64,000 nucleotides of DNA, taken from positions 81,248 through 145,247 of the forward strand of contig NZ_JAGPBB010000001.1 in NCBI RefSeq assembly GCF_018063565.1, in the 5' to 3' direction. Origin of the DNA: Rhodoferax sp. (lineage in GTDB: Bacteria > Pseudomonadota > Gammaproteobacteria > Burkholderiales > Burkholderiaceae_C). Under the pieces are notes generated by a model. The model had not been told where the DNA came from and searched no databases. It was given only the letters and a program-made list of their open reading frames with translations. The position numbers and the translations under genes were made by a program. This document shows positions 61,810 to 64,000 of this stretch, in pieces (positions within the stretch are counted from its first letter, which is position 1; each line of letters opens with the position of its first letter).

Positions 61810-64000
61810 ATGAACTCGGTGTTGCGCCCTTTGCCGCCAGAGCGGGTCGGCATGACCTTTGAGGCGTTGTTCTACAAGCAGCTGCAACATGTCACGGCAC
61901 GTATCCACGAGACCGACAACATCGAGCAGATCATGCTCGAAGCCAGTCAGGACATCTGCAAGCTGTTCAATGCGGATCGGTTGACGCTCTACGTCCTCAA
62001 CGAGGAGCAGAACGCGATCATTTCCAAAGTCAAGACCGGCCTTAACAGCAGCCGTGACCTCAAGTTGCCCATCACGCCACAAAGCATTGCCGGATATGTG
62101 GCCTTCAGTCATATGTTGGTCAATTTGCCGGATGTCTATGACGAGGAGGCGCTCAGGAAGATTCACCCTGCGCTGACCTTTCTGAAAGAGGTCGACAAAC
62201 GCTCGGGTTACCGGACCCGACAAATGCTGGTGGCCCCCATTCTTGAAGGCAGCACCCTGTATGGGGTGTTGCAGGTGATCAACAACAAAGGCAATCAGCC
62301 TTTTGGTGATCTGGAGGTTGAAGGGGTGTCGCAGCTGTGCAAGACACTTGCCACGGCCATCCGTCACCGGACCCTGGGTGCTGCCAACACCCTGCGGCGG
62401 ATGGTGACCAAGTACGACGGTCTGGTCTCGGATGGTGTCATGAGCGAGACCGAGCTGGCGCAGTGCCTGCACCGTGCCCGCGAAGAGGGGCTGACCGTAG
62501 AGCGCATGCTGCATGATGTCTACCAGGTCAAACCGCAGCAAATCGGCCCGTCGCTGGCCCGGTTTTTTGGTGTTGCCTATGAGCCGCTGTCTCCTGATCG
62601 AATTCGTTCTGAAACCCTGCATGGCGCGCTCAAGCGGGAGTTCATTGAAGAGCAGGGCTGGATTCCGCTGAAAGAGTCGACTGCGGGGCTGGTCGTCATG
62701 TGCCTGGACCCGGAGGCCGTCCGAACATCACGCATCCTGCATCAGGTGTTCCCTCGCATCAGCAAGTTTGACTATCGGGTCACCACCCAGATCGAGTTCA
62801 AGGAAACTCTGGGGCAGATCTTTGGTGTTGAAGCCAGTGGCGGCAGCATTGACGAAATGCTCGCCGACATGGACAGCGGTGCCATTGACGAAGGCGGCAA
62901 CGACGACGCGCTGGAGTCTGCCGCCGCTGACAACGAACTGGTCAAGTTTGTCAACAAGGTCATCATGGACGCCTATAAACAAGGTGTTTCGGACATTCAT
63001 ATCGAGCCCATGCCTGGCAAGCTCAAGACCGGCATCCGCTTTCGCATCGACGGATCATTGCAGCCCTACATCGAAGTGCCAGCGCATTTCCGCCAAGCGA
63101 TGGTCACGCGGCTGAAGATCATGTGTGACCTGGATATTTCCGAGCGTCGCAAACCCCAGGACGGCAAGATCAAGTTCAAGAAATACGGCCCGATCGACAT
63201 CGAGCTGCGGGTCGCCACCATTCCCTCGGCCGGTGGCGTCGAAGACGTGGTGATGCGTATTCTGGCCGCCGGTGAACCCATTCCGCTCGACAAACTGGGA
63301 CTGACACCGCACAACAAGGCACGGGTCGTTCAGACGGTGGAAAAGCCCTACGGCCTGTTTTACGTGTGTGGCCCCACCGGGTCGGGTAAAACCACCACCC
63401 TTCACTCGATCCTGAAACACCTCAACAAGCCCGACACGAAGATCTGGACGGCCGAAGACCCGGTAGAAATCACCCAGAAGGGGCTGCGCCAGGTGCAGGT
63501 CAACAAAAAAGCCGGTATCGACTTTGCGCTGGTGATGCGTGCTTTTCTGCGTGCCGACCCCGACATCATCATGGTCGGGGAGTCGCGCGACAAGGAAACG
63601 GTGTCGATGGGTGTCGAGGCATCCTTGACCGGACACCTGGTGTTCTCCACGCTGCACACCAATTCAGCACCCGAATCGATCACACGTCTGCTCGACATGG
63701 GTATGGACCCGTTCAACTTTGCCGATGCACTGCTGGGCATCCTGGCACAGCGGTTGGCCAAGCGTTTGTGTGCCTGCAAAGAGGCGTATCTGCCAGACGA
63801 TGACGAGCTGAAACTGTTTGCCGCGGAGTACGTGGAGGAACTGCGGCATTCGGCCAGCTGGAAGGCTGACTACGACGCCGAGATGCGCAAACTGATGGCG
63901 AGCTGGCTGGAGCTTTATGGTGAAGACGGCCGGATCAGACTTTACCGCCATGTCGGCTGTGACAAGTGCAACCAGACCGGCTACAAAGGCCGGGTCGGCC
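61810..64000 (+). CDS. GAF-containing GspE/PilB-type secretion/pilus ATPase (3' end outside window)
   Basis: At least 730 aa; runs past base 64000 without stop. Residues about 15-185 look like a GAF domain (DICKLFNADRLTLYVLNEE, LEVEGVSQLCK). A MshEN-like region follows (LARFFGVAYEPLSPDRIR). The secretion ATPase domain has DIHIEPMPGKLKTGIRFRIDG, Walker A GPTGSGKTTT, an Asp-box-like MVGESRDKET (usually GEIRDxET) and His-box TLTGHLVFSTLHTN-like sequence. Near the end CDKCNQTGYKGR is a zinc motif. GspE/PilB proteins drive type II secretion or type IV pili. ATG 61810 is 18 bp after the FHA gene. Confidence 0.9.
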   Translation, partial: MNSVLRPLPPERVGMTFEALFYKQLQHVTARIHETDNIEQIMLEASQDICKLFNADRLTLYVLNEEQNAIISKVKTGLNSSRDLKLPITPQSIAGYVAFSHMLVNLPDVYDEEALRKIHPALTFLKEVDKRSGYRTRQMLVAPILEGSTLYGVLQVINNKGNQPFGDLEVEGVSQLCKTLATAIRHRTLGAANTLRRMVTKYDGLVSDGVMSETELAQCLHRAREEGLTVERMLHDVYQVKPQQIGPSLARFFGVAYEPLSPDRIRSETLHGALKREFIEEQGWIPLKESTAGLVVMCLDPEAVRTSRILHQVFPRISKFDYRVTTQIEFKETLGQIFGVEASGGSIDEMLADMDSGAIDEGGNDDALESAAADNELVKFVNKVIMDAYKQGVSDIHIEPMPGKLKTGIRFRIDGSLQPYIEVPAHFRQAMVTRLKIMCDLDISERRKPQDGKIKFKKYGPIDIELRVATIPSAGGVEDVVMRILAAGEPIPLDKLGLTPHNKARVVQTVEKPYGLFYVCGPTGSGKTTTLHSILKHLNKPDTKIWTAEDPVEITQKGLRQVQVNKKAGIDFALVMRAFLRADPDIIMVGESRDKETVSMGVEASLTGHLVFSTLHTNSAPESITRLLDMGMDPFNFADALLGILAQRLAKRLCACKEAYLPDDDELKLFAAEYVEELRHSASWKADYDAEMRKLMASWLELYGEDGRIRLYRHVGCDKCNQTGYKGRVG

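Overview
The window is a chromosomal segment of a GC-rich betaproteobacterium. Gene content and order (def-fmt, azlCD, a large chemotaxis cluster, deo genes, potABCD-type transporter) and a short dispersed repeat that I associate from memory with Comamonadaceae point to a Rhodoferax-like member of that family. This assignment is inference; no rRNA or other phylogenetic marker is present.

Layout. 1-2394: 3' end of def, then fmt, azlC, azlD. 2437-4488: a phosphoglycerate kinase carrying a C-terminal Hpt domain, then a CheY-like regulator. 4531-24097: a chemotaxis cluster on the + strand: five chemoreceptors, a CheZ-like protein, cheY, a STAS protein, cheA (interrupted by an in-frame TAG), cheW, a PAS protein, cheV, cheR, cheD and cheB. 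24094-33247: three large signalling genes on the - strand (CHASE hybrid kinase, PAS-GGDEF-EAL protein, CheB-CheR-PAS fusion). 33475-35803: rfaE2-type nucleotidyltransferase, degenerate HD-GYP-like protein, GNAT. 35822-39290: deoxynucleoside catabolism on the - strand (cdd, purine nucleoside phosphorylase, deoC, deoA). 39760-55252: ethanolamine-utilisation microcompartment locus, eutR then eutS-P-Q-D-M-N-E-A-B-C-L-K, a PduS-like and a PduT-like gene, and an Eat permease. 55393-59353: potA/B/C/D-type polyamine ABC transporter on the - strand. 59574-64000: ParA-like ATPase, PP2C phosphatase, FHA protein, and the start of a GAF-containing GspE/PilB-type ATPase that runs off the window.

How it works together. 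The eut locus predicts uptake of ethanolamine by Eat, cleavage by EutBC (kept active by EutA) to acetaldehyde and ammonia, and conversion by EutE and EutD to acetyl-CoA and acetyl phosphate inside a shell of EutS/M/N/L/K. EutT, EutG, EutJ and EutH are absent; a PduS/PduT redox pair is present instead.

The most unusual signals are these. (1) A roughly 305-bp element made of four palindromic 30-bp units (A-B-B'-A') occurs twice between eut genes, and its first half lies in frame inside eutK. In all three places it is open in the same reading frame, and both intergenic copies sit in ORFs coupled to neighbouring eut genes by ATGA or short overlaps. (2) Pgk is fused to an Hpt domain beside a response regulator. 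(3) cheA carries an amber stop. (4) Four of the five receptors end in a shared NF(K/R)PY-type tail.
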